A stretch of DNA of 38,697 nucleotides, taken from NCBI RefSeq assembly GCF_002735645.1, contig NZ_PDZG01000046.1:1-38697 (forward strand), in the 5' to 3' direction. The notes beneath the pieces are model-generated. The model was given only the letters and a program-made list of their open reading frames with translations. It was not told where the DNA came from and did not search any database. The translations under genes and the position numbers were made by a program. Source of the stretch: Iodobacter sp. BJB302. Its GTDB lineage: Bacteria > Pseudomonadota > Gammaproteobacteria > Burkholderiales > Chitinibacteraceae. Positions 8,101-17,083 of this stretch are shown here, in pieces. Position 1 is the first letter of the stretch. The number at the start of each line of letters is the position of its first letter.

Positions 8101-8149
8101 CAAAAACGCCTTCTGTAACTGCTGTTTAATTAACAGTTACAGAAGGCGT
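8101..8149 (-). terminator. Rho-independent terminator of the DUF4337 gene
   Basis: Bases 8106-8121 and 8134-8149 form a perfect 16-bp stem (core ACGCCTTCTGTAACTG) with a 12-base loop. On the minus strand the hairpin is followed by TTTTTG, placing the terminator about 60 bases after the stop of the DUF4337 gene. Confidence 0.85.
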
Positions 8150-8210
8150 ACCACACCCCCCAGGCTGATTTAAACGACTCTCAGATGCCGGGTTTTGCTC
8201 CGAAGCCTTT

Positions 8211-8747
8211 TTACATAAACAGAAAAAATCCGTCGGCAAAATAAAATACGCCAATCAGGCCCATTGGCCAGGCCGCGTACCAAATCGCCTTACGCTTAAA
8301 AAGACCCGCAACTGAGCTTAATAAAATAGCAATTTGCAAAAAAATCACTGCCAGACCAAATGGCTTGGAATGGCGCTGCGCCTGGTTACGCTCTTCTTCT
8401 AAGGCCTTGGCTTTTTGCTGAATTTGCGCCTTCTCTTGTTCGTACTTAGTCACTTTTTCAGTGTAATCCGCCAGTACATGCTCATAGCGCTGCCTTACTT
8501 CTGGCGCAGCCTGCTCTGGCAGAGCCAGCAAATCCAACGCCAGTTTTTCTTTTTGCAGCTGATACAAATTAGCCTTCACACTTTTAGCCTGAAAAAACGC
8601 CCATTGATCCGATGCCTGTGTCTGGCTAATAATGCTGCGGGTAGAAAAACCTCCGCCTTTAAATGTAGATAAGGTTGCACATACCGCCAAAATAACAGTA
8701 CTCAGTGCTAAGTAATTGAGCCAAGGGTCTTTTTTTTCTTCTGACAT
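8211..8747 (-). CDS. DUF4337-family membrane protein
   Basis: A 178-residue protein with an N-terminal membrane helix (NYLALSTVILAVCATLS, about 10-27), a conserved segment STRSIISQTQASDQWAFFQAKSVKANLYQLQ (about 36-66), a long charged coiled coil (about 67-125, Lys/Glu/Gln-rich) and two C-terminal membrane helices (about 127-146 and 152-176). The order of segments and the SQTQASDQWAFFQAKSVK motif are typical for DUF4337, whose function is not known. The ATG is followed by MSEEKKDPW, a usual start for the family. It is a single gene with its own terminator. Confidence 0.85.
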   Translation of the reverse strand: MSEEKKDPWLNYLALSTVILAVCATLSTFKGGGFSTRSIISQTQASDQWAFFQAKSVKANLYQLQKEKLALDLLALPEQAAPEVRQRYEHVLADYTEKVTKYEQEKAQIQQKAKALEEERNQAQRHSKPFGLAVIFLQIAILLSSVAGLFKRKAIWYAAWPMGLIGVFYFADGFFLFM

Positions 8748-8956
8748 ATTTTACTCGCATATTTTTATGGCACAGATGCCAAACGGGTCGTCATTGAACT
8801 TGAAATACGCATATTTTTCAAGCCCTGCCAGGCATGTGCGAATCAGCCATAAATGCACCGTAAATCAATTTATTTGTTTTCTTGCGAAGAAATACAAATT
8901 AACCATGCGCTTACCACCGCTATTTTTCTATTCCCCCTTTTATTAAGGCGATAAAG

Positions 8957-9343
8957 TTGAAGCACTCTGTTTATTACCTGATTGCACTGCTGGTTTTTTT
9001 ACTTGAAATCGCCATTGCCCGTGGTGTTTTTGGCTATGGATTTATACGCGGCAGCCTTGGGGATATTCTGGTGATCGCACTGCTCTATGCCGTTTTTCGC
9101 GCATGGCGAACCCCGCCATTAGGCAGCGCAATCATGGCCATTGCCGCTGGTTTTATCGTTGAAGGGCTGCAATATATCCACCTGGTTGATTTATTAGGAC
9201 TACAAAAAGGCAGCGTACTTTATATTGTGATTGGCAACACCTTCAGCCCCGATGATTTATTTATGTATTTAATTGGTGGCGGATTAGCATGGCAGTTGGA
9301 TAAGTTCGTTTTACGACGAAAAACAGCTCAGCATTCATCATAA
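8957..9343 (+). CDS. DUF2809-family integral membrane protein
   Basis: A 128-residue, almost entirely hydrophobic protein with about four membrane helices. The conserved RGSLGDILVIALLYAVFR segment after the first helix and the C-terminal GNTFSPDDLFMYLIGGGLAW (residues about 94-113) are hallmarks of the DUF2809 family, which has no established function. Translation starts at a TTG codon: AAGGCG lies at 8945-8950, six bases before it, and no upstream in-frame ATG fits. It converges with the DUF1566-Hsp70 gene with only eight bases between the two stop codons. Confidence 0.8.
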   Translation: MKHSVYYLIALLVFLLEIAIARGVFGYGFIRGSLGDILVIALLYAVFRAWRTPPLGSAIMAIAAGFIVEGLQYIHLVDLLGLQKGSVLYIVIGNTFSPDDLFMYLIGGGLAWQLDKFVLRRKTAQHSS

Positions 9344-9351
9344 AAAGGCCA

Positions 9352-12030
9352 TCAGGCCAGCGCCAATTGCTGTACATGACTTGCTGGCTCTGGCTGCCCG
9401 CCATGGCTTAAATCGCGGGCAAGGCAGATTTCGATCAGATTAGGCGCAATGGCGCGGGAATACACTTTTTGCCCTTCGCTGCATTGTGGAAAATCGATGC
9501 GCTTATAGCGTAAATCAGGATCGCTTCTGTCCATACGCTGATCGGTACGGGCGCGGGGAGAATGGGTGTAGGCCAGATTAAACACCCCATCCATAGGCCG
9601 CCCCACCTCGTGCCACTGACCATAAGCACCGTGTGCTGGCAGACAGGGGTCAAACTCGCCATTTAGCAACTTGCCTACCGAAAATAAAAACGGTGCATCG
9701 TCTTTCAGCCGCGAGCGGTGAATCACTTTCAGTGTTTCCCCCGGGCAAAGCCTCAGCAGCCCAAGCGCCACGCCGGTTTTGGCCGTAGGCCGCCATGGGT
9801 TGCCGGGGTCGGCCAAGAGCGGCGGATGCACCGAGATTTCCAGCTGCTCAAATGCCATAATCGCACCAATGGGCGAGCCGTTTAAGCCAAACAGCTCCAT
9901 CACCCACGGGGATCTGCAGGCATTGCCCGCCAGCAACACATCCACAGCAGCGGGCATACCGCCGTGGCTGTTAAACGCCGCCTGCATGGCAGCAAAAAAA
10001 GCGATGGCCCCGCGCTCTATCCGTGCCCGCAGATAATCGCGCAGCTCGCTTTGCGGAATCTGAAACGCCACTTCCACCTTTTGCCCGTCACGGTTTAACA
10101 GCGGCATTTTGCAAATATCGCCCTCAATCAGCCCTTCCAAATTGCCGGTTTCGCAAAAAGAGCGCAAACGCCCCATCATCACAATGCTATTGGTTTGTGC
10201 CGGTCGGGTTTTCTCCAAAAACATATCCGACCCGGCAAAATCTTCTGCGTCTTGTGGCAGGATAAACGCAATTTTATGGAAACGGCACTGCTGCAGATTA
10301 TGGCGAAAGGTAATGTAAGCCAAGTTTTCAAGCAATTGTTCGCCGCCCAGCATTCTGTCACCTGACGCACCAAAGTGCTCGATCACCTCTTCCCAGCCCG
10401 CCTCTGCCTCGGCCACATCGGGCAGGCGATAATAGCCAAAATCAAAATCGGTGGTGCCGCCACCAAAATCAAATACCGCGAATGCCCGCCCCTCGCCGCC
10501 GCCGGGGGAAAGCTGCAGGGCTTTAAGCGCGCAAGCGGCATAGGCGGCAGGCTCTGAGCCGCGTTCTTCAACCCTGAACTGAGTAAAATGCGGGCCGTAA
10601 ACAAGGCTTTCGGGCAGGCTGCGCTGCAGGCCATGATGAAAAGCGCTGAGGATTTTTTCCTTGATGTCGTGCGGAAAGCTCACGGGGAAAGTCATGTAAT
10701 AGCGCAGGAAGATGCCGCGCTGCCGCCAGTTTATAAACATCCCCAAAAACCAGGCGTAAAGCTCAATCGGGTTGAAATCGGCGTAAACATCATCCACTTC
10801 TTTACATGGATAATACTTAAATGGAGGCAGAATGCGTTCTTCCTGATGGATCTGATCGCTGATGCGCGTTGCAAACTCATCCTGAGTCCATTGCTTCATC
10901 CGGCTAAAAATACTGGAGATACGCTTGGGGTCGGTGTTGTTATCTCGTAAATGATCGCGCGCCTCGTGGGCACAATGAATATCACGCCAATCCACCAGCG
11001 GGCGGTACACCTCGGAGGTCCACGCCGCCATCAGCGCCTGCCAGTCCATTACTTCCAACACGGTGGGGTTTTCATAATCGCTGGCCTGCGGCTGCTCCCA
11101 TAAATTACTTTCGCCGATGCGCAGCAGGCGGTCGTGCGCGCCTTCTCTAAACGCCACCACCGTGCTGCTGGTGCCAAAATCAATCGCCACATTGGCGTCA
11201 CGAATATCCAGCTCAGGATTGCGTGCCCGCATCTGCCCGTCATTGCTTAAAGCGATTCTTCTGGCGTGTTTGGCATCTGCCACCGGCCACAATTCCCAAA
11301 GGCCTTTGGCTGCGTCAGAAAAAGTACTGCTGTCGATGTCCGGCAGGCGGGTACTGATGTAATCCAGCTTACGCAATAAAGCAGGCCAGTCTGTGGCATT
11401 GCTATTCACAGCATGAAAACCATCGTTCTCTGACGATGCTAAAGAGCGCCATTTTTTCCACGCTGTCAGCGCCGCATCAAACTTGCTGGATTTTGGAAAA
11501 CGTGTATTACTGGTCCACGCACCCAGCCATGTCCAGCCCAGCTCAAACAGGCCCTGCGGATAGCTGCCCGGCCAATCTGCGCAGAGGGTATCGTCCACCG
11601 CAATCATATTGGCCGCGCCATCCGGCCCCATAAATTCATCGGGCTGATCCAGGTATAAGCAGCCTTTGTCGTAAAGCCACAGCGGGCAATCAAACCAAGC
11701 GTGTTCTTCGCAAAGCGGAAAACCAGGCGCATAGGCAATATCAATCAGCTCGGCTCGTGTGGGTAAGCGCCAGTTGGCCAGCCCTGCCCATTCAAGCTGC
11801 CGCACTTTTGCATGAGCACGGGGCAAATCCAGCTGCGGCCCTGCCTCAGTCATTTCTTGCCAGATTAAGCCCGTTTGCGGATTAAGAACCACCCCCTCGC
11901 CATCACGCCGGTACATAAACCAGTTAATCCCCGACTGGCTGAATGCATGCCAAGCCTCGCGCCGCGTTTGCAAATGGTGCAGGTATAAAAGCTGACAAGC
12001 TTTAGCGTGAGAAAAATAAAGCGGATCCAT
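9352..12030 (-). CDS. DUF1566 domain fused to an Hsp70/actin-like ATPase
   Basis: An 892-residue, apparently cytoplasmic protein with no signal peptide or membrane helix. Residues about 35-250 carry a DUF1566 (Lcl_C, C-type-lectin-like fold) region with FLAT-type signatures: NPQTGLIWQEM at 50-60, WRLPTRAEL at 87-95 and LWELWPV near 245. From 280 an Hsp70/actin-type nucleotide-binding domain begins: phosphate-1 AIDFGTSSTVVAF (282-294), a YMTFPVSFP segment near 445-453, phosphate-2 VFDFGGGTTDFD (519-530), GDRMLGGEQLLENL near 557-570 and the adenosine motif VLLAGNACRSPWV (698-710). The Hsp70 peptide-binding domain and C-terminal EEVD-type tail are not evident; residues 711-892 are unassigned. 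Probably an ATP-dependent chaperone-like or sensor protein of unknown target. It stands alone. Confidence 0.8.
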   Translation of the reverse strand: MDPLYFSHAKACQLLYLHHLQTRREAWHAFSQSGINWFMYRRDGEGVVLNPQTGLIWQEMTEAGPQLDLPRAHAKVRQLEWAGLANWRLPTRAELIDIAYAPGFPLCEEHAWFDCPLWLYDKGCLYLDQPDEFMGPDGAANMIAVDDTLCADWPGSYPQGLFELGWTWLGAWTSNTRFPKSSKFDAALTAWKKWRSLASSENDGFHAVNSNATDWPALLRKLDYISTRLPDIDSSTFSDAAKGLWELWPVADAKHARRIALSNDGQMRARNPELDIRDANVAIDFGTSSTVVAFREGAHDRLLRIGESNLWEQPQASDYENPTVLEVMDWQALMAAWTSEVYRPLVDWRDIHCAHEARDHLRDNNTDPKRISSIFSRMKQWTQDEFATRISDQIHQEERILPPFKYYPCKEVDDVYADFNPIELYAWFLGMFINWRQRGIFLRYYMTFPVSFPHDIKEKILSAFHHGLQRSLPESLVYGPHFTQFRVEERGSEPAAYAACALKALQLSPGGGEGRAFAVFDFGGGTTDFDFGYYRLPDVAEAEAGWEEVIEHFGASGDRMLGGEQLLENLAYITFRHNLQQCRFHKIAFILPQDAEDFAGSDMFLEKTRPAQTNSIVMMGRLRSFCETGNLEGLIEGDICKMPLLNRDGQKVEVAFQIPQSELRDYLRARIERGAIAFFAAMQAAFNSHGGMPAAVDVLLAGNACRSPWVMELFGLNGSPIGAIMAFEQLEISVHPPLLADPGNPWRPTAKTGVALGLLRLCPGETLKVIHRSRLKDDAPFLFSVGKLLNGEFDPCLPAHGAYGQWHEVGRPMDGVFNLAYTHSPRARTDQRMDRSDPDLRYKRIDFPQCSEGQKVYSRAIAPNLIEICLARDLSHGGQPEPASHVQQLALA

Positions 12031-12404
12031 GCAGTTAATCCCAATCAGGCCACAGCATCCAGCCTAGGCAATAATAAAGCAGTATGGAGGGAAATTTACA
12101 CAGCATAAAAACAGCACCGATTTAAGCAAGCCCAGGCTGCCAATTTAAATATCTGCAGGCTATAAATTCACCCTAATTTGTAAGTTTTAATAATCACACT
12201 TTTAATCTGAGCTCGCCGAATCTTATTTTTAGCATCCTGTTTAATTAAATATAAATATGCCAATTAAATCAAGCACTCATCATCTGCTGATTTTTTAATA
12301 AAACTAAATTAATTACCTGACAGACACCCCTGTCATATACTTTTATAACAATACACTCCTGCATTTCCCTTTATTTAATTGAAATACCTTCTGGAGTTAC
12401 TCGT
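12031..12404. other. AT-rich divergent intergenic region
   Basis: This 374-base region separates the divergent DUF1566-Hsp70 gene and the 185-residue unknown gene and must hold both promoters. A palindrome TGACAG-N6-CTGTCA is at 12318-12335, about 70 bases before the ATG of the plus-strand gene, and could be an operator. A GGAG ribosome binding site lies at about 12393. No coding sequence was seen. Confidence 0.5.
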
Positions 12405-12962
12405 ATGGCATTCACTCCGATTCAATTTAATAGATTCAAAGACCACCCTAATCTGGAATGGCTTCGCCGGCATGCCGCATCCAGCCGTGCAATTCATCAG
12501 AACACCATCAGGGTAAAAATCGAAGAAGCGATTCGCTCTGCTTATCCGGATCGCGCCACCGAAGACAATATCCGCTGGGTAGCCCAAAAAACAGATACAC
12601 CATGGGGCAGCCCTTATCGCCCGGCTGAGCAATCTTTGGGCCAGGTGCATCAGCAGGCCGCAGCCGAGATTGAAGGCAGCGACGCACAAATGGCGCAGGC
12701 AGTGCGTATGGTTTTCAATAAAACGGCGGATGGGCGCTCTGCCCCCGGCACAAGCGGGATTAACCATATTCATGTGGGCGGCAATGCACAGCTCAATTTG
12801 CTTTTTGATTTAGCCAGCGCCACCATTCTTGGCGTGGTCAACGGCCATATGGATGGCCAGATGAAACCTGCAATTCGCACAGAAAGCGCTAAAGTGGCCA
12901 GCCGCAAAGGCGGGCCCACCGTACAGATGAAAGTATCGGGCAATACCGTCAGCCGGGCTTAA
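12405..12962 (+). CDS. Unrecognised 185-residue protein
   Basis: I do not recognise this family. The protein is soluble, without signal peptide or membrane helix. It begins MAFTPIQFNRFKDHPN, has a basic helical middle (IRVKIEEAIRSAYPDRATEDNIRWV) and a C-terminal segment with a possible catalytic or metal-binding look: GINHIHVGGNAQLNLLFD followed by ATILGVVNGHMDG. The last part has the beta-strand and turn rhythm of small RNase or toxin folds, but no known catalytic signature is complete, so this is only a hint. A GGAG site precedes the ATG and a strong terminator follows 6 bases after the stop, showing an independently transcribed gene. No immunity- or antitoxin-like partner is adjacent. Confidence 0.75.
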   Translation: MAFTPIQFNRFKDHPNLEWLRRHAASSRAIHQNTIRVKIEEAIRSAYPDRATEDNIRWVAQKTDTPWGSPYRPAEQSLGQVHQQAAAEIEGSDAQMAQAVRMVFNKTADGRSAPGTSGINHIHVGGNAQLNLLFDLASATILGVVNGHMDGQMKPAIRTESAKVASRKGGPTVQMKVSGNTVSRA

Positions 12963-12968
12963 GCAGAC

Positions 12969-13003
12969 GGGGGTGAAAAAGCGCTCTTTCACCCCCTTCT
13001 TCT
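12969..13003 (+). terminator. Rho-independent terminator
   Basis: GGGGGTGAAA (12969-12978) pairs with TTTCACCCCC (12987-12996), followed by TTCTTCT. It ends the preceding 185-residue gene. Confidence 0.85.
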
Positions 13004-13165
13004 GCCCTGTATTTTCCTGAACACTACCTCAGCAATACGCAAGCAATCTGTAGATTAATCCAGGCACAAACTTACCTTAATCATCTTTTATATGGCGCTT
13101 ATCCCCCTTTAAACAGAAAGAGCTGTCAACTACACTTAAGATGTTGTTGTAAATGGATTATTCCA

Positions 13166-15169
13166 ATGAAAGTACTTTTTATCCCTGTGATTCGCTTTGT
13201 GTCAAAACTGCGCTTTGCACAGAAATTTATTTTGACTGCCTTTGTTTTAGCCATCCCCACCATCTATATGCTAAGCCAGATTTTACTGGGCTTTAACCGA
13301 GACATCGCCACCGCCCGCACCGAGCATCTAGGCTTGCAATATGCCTCAGCACTTCGCGATGTGATGACCTTGGCACAAAGCCATCGCGGCCTCAGCTCCT
13401 CTTATTTGCAAGGCAAAACAGACTTTGGGCCTGATATTGAGGCTACCGAACAAAAACTGACCACGGCCATTCAAAACACAGACACCTTAATCAAGCAAAA
13501 CGATTTTCCTCGCTTAAGCAGCCCTTGGGCGCAGCTAAAATCACAATTAGAATCGCTTATCAGCGGCTGGAAACAAAGTAAACCTGCCGAAAACTTTGTA
13601 AGCCACACCGAAGCGATCAATCAAACCATCAAAATGGCCGGAGATATCGCCCATGTTTCTGGCCTGACACTCGATCCAGAAGCAGATAGCTACTATCTGC
13701 AAGATGTGTATTTCTCTCAGCTGATTCCCGCGACCGAAGCACTCGCCAAAGCGCGGGGAATTGGCGTGCGCCTAGCCGCGAGTAAGGCCGCCAAGGCGGA
13801 AGAAATGACTCAAATGAATACGCTAGGGGCCATCATGGCGCTTGCCGCTGGCCCTATAACAGAAAAACTGGCTCGCACCAGCGCAAACAACCTTCAAACC
13901 GAAGGTAAGGCATTGGCCGAGCTGATGCACTCCGACCATGCTTATTTACTTAAAGAATTTTCAAGCGCCGAAATCAGTGTGGAGCCTAAAGCCCACTTTG
14001 CCCGCCTGACCGCCTCCATTGGGCAAATGAACACCATAACCACGCATATTTTTGAGTCAATTAACGCCTCATTAAGTAAACGTGAGCAAAGTATTCAATC
14101 CGATCGACAAATAATGCTCGGCCTTGCGGCATTTATGCTGATACTTGGCGCCTATCTTTTTATGGGGACTTATCTCTCTATTCACGGTGCGGTTAAACAA
14201 CTGCGCCACGAGGCCGAAGCTTTTGCCAAGGGTGATTTATCCCGTTTGGTTCATCTCGATGTAAAAGACGAGCTATCCGAAGTTGGAGACAGCTTTAACA
14301 CCATGGCCCAAAGCCTGCGGCAGATTATTCAACATATCCACCACAATACGCAGGCCGTAGCGAGTGCCGCGCGGCAGCTCAATGGCAATGCCAACGCCAT
14401 GCTCGAAGCCTCACTATCCCAAGCCAATGCATCGGGAGAAATGGCCGCCGCCATCGAAGAAATGTCGGTCAGTATTTCTGCCGTATCAGAGCATGCAGCC
14501 TCATCCGAGCAGCAAGCACACACCGCCCAAAATGAAGTCAATCAGGGGCAGCAGCTGATGCAAGACGTCTTACACGAGATTATCGAGTTATCGGCCAACC
14601 TGGAAACGCTAGGCGGCAATGTGGACAGCATGAAAGTACACTCAGGGGAAATCGGCAGCATTGTGCAGGTCATTAAAGAAATTGCCGAACAAACTAATTT
14701 GCTGGCGCTCAATGCTGCGATTGAAGCCGCGCGGGCAGGAGAACAAGGCCGAGGCTTTGCCGTAGTCGCTGATGAAGTCAGAAAACTGGCCGAAAGAACC
14801 GCGTCTTCCACCGGCGAAATCACCGCCCTTGTTGCCTCCATCCGGCGCGACACCGATGCCGCAGCCAAAGGCATGGATGTTGCCCGTCAGGAAATGGAGC
14901 GCGGCAGCCAGCGTGTAGAAAAAGCCACTCAAGCCTTTGCCCATATCAAAGACAGCAGTAAGGCCGAGCTGGATGCCGCCGCTGAAATTAACACCGCCAT
15001 GGCCGAGCAAAAAATAGCCAGCCAAACCGTCGCCCAAAGCGTCGAACAAATCGCCCGCATGGCCGAAGACAACAGCGCCCGCGCCGACCAAAACGCAGCG
15101 CTCTCAACCGATCTGCAGCGCAGCGCTGTAGAGCTGGACAGGCTTGTTTCGCAATTTAAGCTGGAATAA
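13166..15169 (+). CDS. Methyl-accepting chemotaxis protein
   Basis: A 667-residue chemoreceptor, larger than its neighbour at 6325-7959. The first membrane helix (about 20-40) is followed by a sensor of about 265 residues with motifs [12 protein letters not shown] and [12 protein letters not shown], typical of a widespread helical periplasmic sensor type (NIT-like). The second helix is near 312-335 and is followed by HAMP ([13 protein letters not shown]). The signalling tip reads [41 protein letters not shown]. No C-terminal CheR-binding pentapeptide is seen. The ATG has only a weak ribosome binding site, but all conserved N-terminal features follow from it. Its signalling tip is nearly identical to that of the first chemoreceptor, so both should join the same CheA array. 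The ligand is unknown. Confidence 0.93.
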   Translation: MKVLFIPVIRFVSKLRFAQKFILTAFVLAIPTIYMLSQILLGFNRDIATARTEHLGLQYASALRDVMTLAQSHRGLSSSYLQGKTDFGPDIEATEQKLTTAIQNTDTLIKQNDFPRLSSPWAQLKSQLESLISGWKQSKPAENFVSHTEAINQTIKMAGDIAHVSGLTLDPEADSYYLQDVYFSQLIPATEALAKARGIGVRLAASKAAKAEEMTQMNTLGAIMALAAGPITEKLARTSANNLQTEGKALAELMHSDHAYLLKEFSSAEISVEPKAHFARLTASIGQMNTITTHIFESINASLSKREQSIQSDRQIMLGLAAFMLILGAYLFMGTYLSIHGAVKQLRHEAEAFAKGDLSRLVHLDVKDELSEVGDSFNTMAQSLRQIIQHIHHNTQAVASAARQLNGNANAMLEASLSQANASGEMAAAIEEMSVSISAVSEHAASSEQQAHTAQNEVNQGQQLMQDVLHEIIELSANLETLGGNVDSMKVHSGEIGSIVQVIKEIAEQTNLLALNAAIEAARAGEQGRGFAVVADEVRKLAERTASSTGEITALVASIRRDTDAAAKGMDVARQEMERGSQRVEKATQAFAHIKDSSKAELDAAAEINTAMAEQKIASQTVAQSVEQIARMAEDNSARADQNAALSTDLQRSAVELDRLVSQFKLE

Positions 15170-15212
15170 ACCGGTTTTTTTTAACACTGAATTCACATCA
15201 AGCCACACCCAG

Positions 15213-16001
15213 CTAAGGCCTGCTAACAAGATAACGCTGTTGAATCTGCTTTAAAGTACCGTCTTTGATCAGATCTTCAAGCGCCTGCTGAAACGCCTGA
15301 AAAACCTGCGGGCTGACACAGGCACGGCTGAAGGCAAAATAAGCCTCCTGTGTCGGCCACTCCTGGGCGAGCGGCGCCAGCTCATCGGCCAGTTTTAAAT
15401 CGTAAATGGCCGCCTGAGTGGCAAATAAATCGCCCAGCAGCAGATCAACCCGGCCATGCTGAAGCTTAATTAAATTGATCGCCATCGTGGGCGCAATATC
15501 CACCGTTACGCCCGCTTGAGGCGTTTTCAGCCACTGATCCAGAGCCACGCCATAACTATCCCCATTGGAAACCCCCAATATGACAGGCCCAAGCTTACTT
15601 AATTCGGCCAGGGTATTAAAAGACCAGCGCCCGTCTTTTTTACGCCCAAAAAAATGCACACTGCTTGGGCGATAGGCCAGAGAAAACAACATTGTGCGTT
15701 CGCGCTCCGGCGTTTTCAGCACCTCCATCGCCACATCCGCCCTGCCCTGCGCCAGCTCATTTAAAGTCCGCTTCCAAGGCATTTTTGCAAACTGCAAAGG
15801 GCAATCCGCCCGCTTTGCCAACGCCTGCAGCACCTCCACTGCCAGCCCCTGCATCCGGCCCTTTTCATCCTGAAAATGATAAGGCGGCCATGTATCCCAC
15901 CCCACCACCAAAGGCCGCGGACAGGGGCTGGCCGCAAAGAGGCTGCTGCTGAATACCAGCGCGCACAGCATGGCGGACAACTTGCATCTGTAAACCATCA
16001 T
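15213..16001 (-). CDS. Periplasmic solute-binding protein, SBP_bac_3 family
   Basis: A 262-residue protein with a Sec signal peptide (about residues 1-23, cleavage near LFAAS). It carries the amino-acid-binding-protein fold: WPPYHFQDEKGRMQGLAVEVLQAL near the mature N-terminus, MPWKRTLNELAQGRADVAM and a C-terminal FQQALEDLIKDGTLKQIQQRY. No permease or ATPase gene is adjacent, so this is an orphan. Proteins of this type often feed an unlinked ABC transporter or act as extracytoplasmic sensors. It converges with the chemoreceptor gene at 13166-15169, which could suggest a role as a ligand carrier for chemotaxis, but that is only proximity. Start codons at 16001 and 15998 are both possible. Confidence 0.85.
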   Translation of the reverse strand: MMVYRCKLSAMLCALVFSSSLFAASPCPRPLVVGWDTWPPYHFQDEKGRMQGLAVEVLQALAKRADCPLQFAKMPWKRTLNELAQGRADVAMEVLKTPERERTMLFSLAYRPSSVHFFGRKKDGRWSFNTLAELSKLGPVILGVSNGDSYGVALDQWLKTPQAGVTVDIAPTMAINLIKLQHGRVDLLLGDLFATQAAIYDLKLADELAPLAQEWPTQEAYFAFSRACVSPQVFQAFQQALEDLIKDGTLKQIQQRYLVSRP

Positions 16002-16098
16002 CTAACCTGCTCACAAAATGGGGAAGCGATGGCATCAAAAACTTAAATATCCATCTACAGCCACTTTAGAGCACACACTGCTGGCAAAGCAATGGACC

Positions 16099-16135
16099 AA
16101 AAAAATGAGCCACCCAATAACTTGGGTGGCTCATT
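16099..16135 (-). terminator. Terminator of the maltodextrin operon
   Basis: AATGAGCCACCC (16104-16115) pairs perfectly with GGGTGGCTCATT (16124-16135). On the minus strand the stem runs into a 7-base T-run, about 60 bases after the malG stop. Confidence 0.9.
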
Positions 16136-16192
16136 AGAAACACGCAGCTCAGCGGTAAACACCCCTGACATAAAAACGAAGCACTAACACGA

Positions 16193-17083
16193 CTAGCCCT
16201 TCACCCCACCCGAAGTCAGGCCGGATACCATCCAGCGCTGGGCAAATAGGAACAGCAGGCTGATCGGCAGGCCAGACAGGATGGCGGCTGCGGCAAAATC
16301 GCCCCACAGGTAATTCTGAGTGTAGAGATAAAGCTTGGAACCCACCGCCAGCGTCATTTTATCCTGCTCGTGCAGCAGCACCGATGCCACGGGGTATTCG
16401 ATGATGCCGCTGATAAAGGCCAGCAAAAACACTACAAATAAAATCGGCACGGCCATCGGCAAGAGCACATAGCGAAACGATTGAAACGCGCTGGCGCCAT
16501 CGACTCTGGCGGCTTCTTCGATCTCCACCGGAATGGTGTCGAAATAGCCTTTAATCGTCCATATATGCAGGGCAATGCCACCGGCGTAAGCCAGCACCAG
16601 GCTGCCGTGGGTATCAATCCCCAGCCATGGCACATAGTTGCCAATTTCATCAAAGATGGCGTAAATAGCCACCAAGGACAGCACAGCGGGGAACATTTGT
16701 AAGAGCAGCAGCGCATTCATGCCAAACACTCGGCCACGAAATTTAAGCCGGGCAAAGGCATAAGCGCAGCTGGTAGACAACAGCAAGATCACCCCCGCGC
16801 TGATGAACGCCACTTTCACCGAGTTAAACAACCACAGCAGCACTGGGAATTGCGGCTTAATCAAGACGCCATCGCCATCCATATAGCTAAAGCCCAGCGC
16901 CAGCTTCCAGTGCTCCAGACTAATCGTGTCAGGAATCAGGCTGCCAGCCGCAAAATTACCCGGCCGCAGCGAGATGGAAATAATCATAAAAAACGGAAAT
17001 AAAATCAGCAGCAAAAAGGCGATCAGCGCAAGGTGAGCGCCCAGCACCCGCCATTTATGTGAGCGATCCAGCACCATGGCCAT
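16193..17083 (-). CDS. malG: Maltose/maltodextrin ABC permease MalG
   Basis: A 296-residue inner-membrane permease, the same length as Escherichia coli MalG. It has six predicted membrane helices, and the cytoplasmic EAA loop that docks on MalK reads [21 protein letters not shown] (residues about 189-209). The C-terminus ends in a short [10 protein letters not shown] tail, as in known MalG. Its ATG overlaps the malF stop codon (TAATG), so the two are translationally coupled and form the heterodimeric pore. It is the last gene before the operon terminator. Confidence 0.96.
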   Translation of the reverse strand: MAMVLDRSHKWRVLGAHLALIAFLLLILFPFFMIISISLRPGNFAAGSLIPDTISLEHWKLALGFSYMDGDGVLIKPQFPVLLWLFNSVKVAFISAGVILLLSTSCAYAFARLKFRGRVFGMNALLLLQMFPAVLSLVAIYAIFDEIGNYVPWLGIDTHGSLVLAYAGGIALHIWTIKGYFDTIPVEIEEAARVDGASAFQSFRYVLLPMAVPILFVVFLLAFISGIIEYPVASVLLHEQDKMTLAVGSKLYLYTQNYLWGDFAAAAILSGLPISLLFLFAQRWMVSGLTSGGVKG

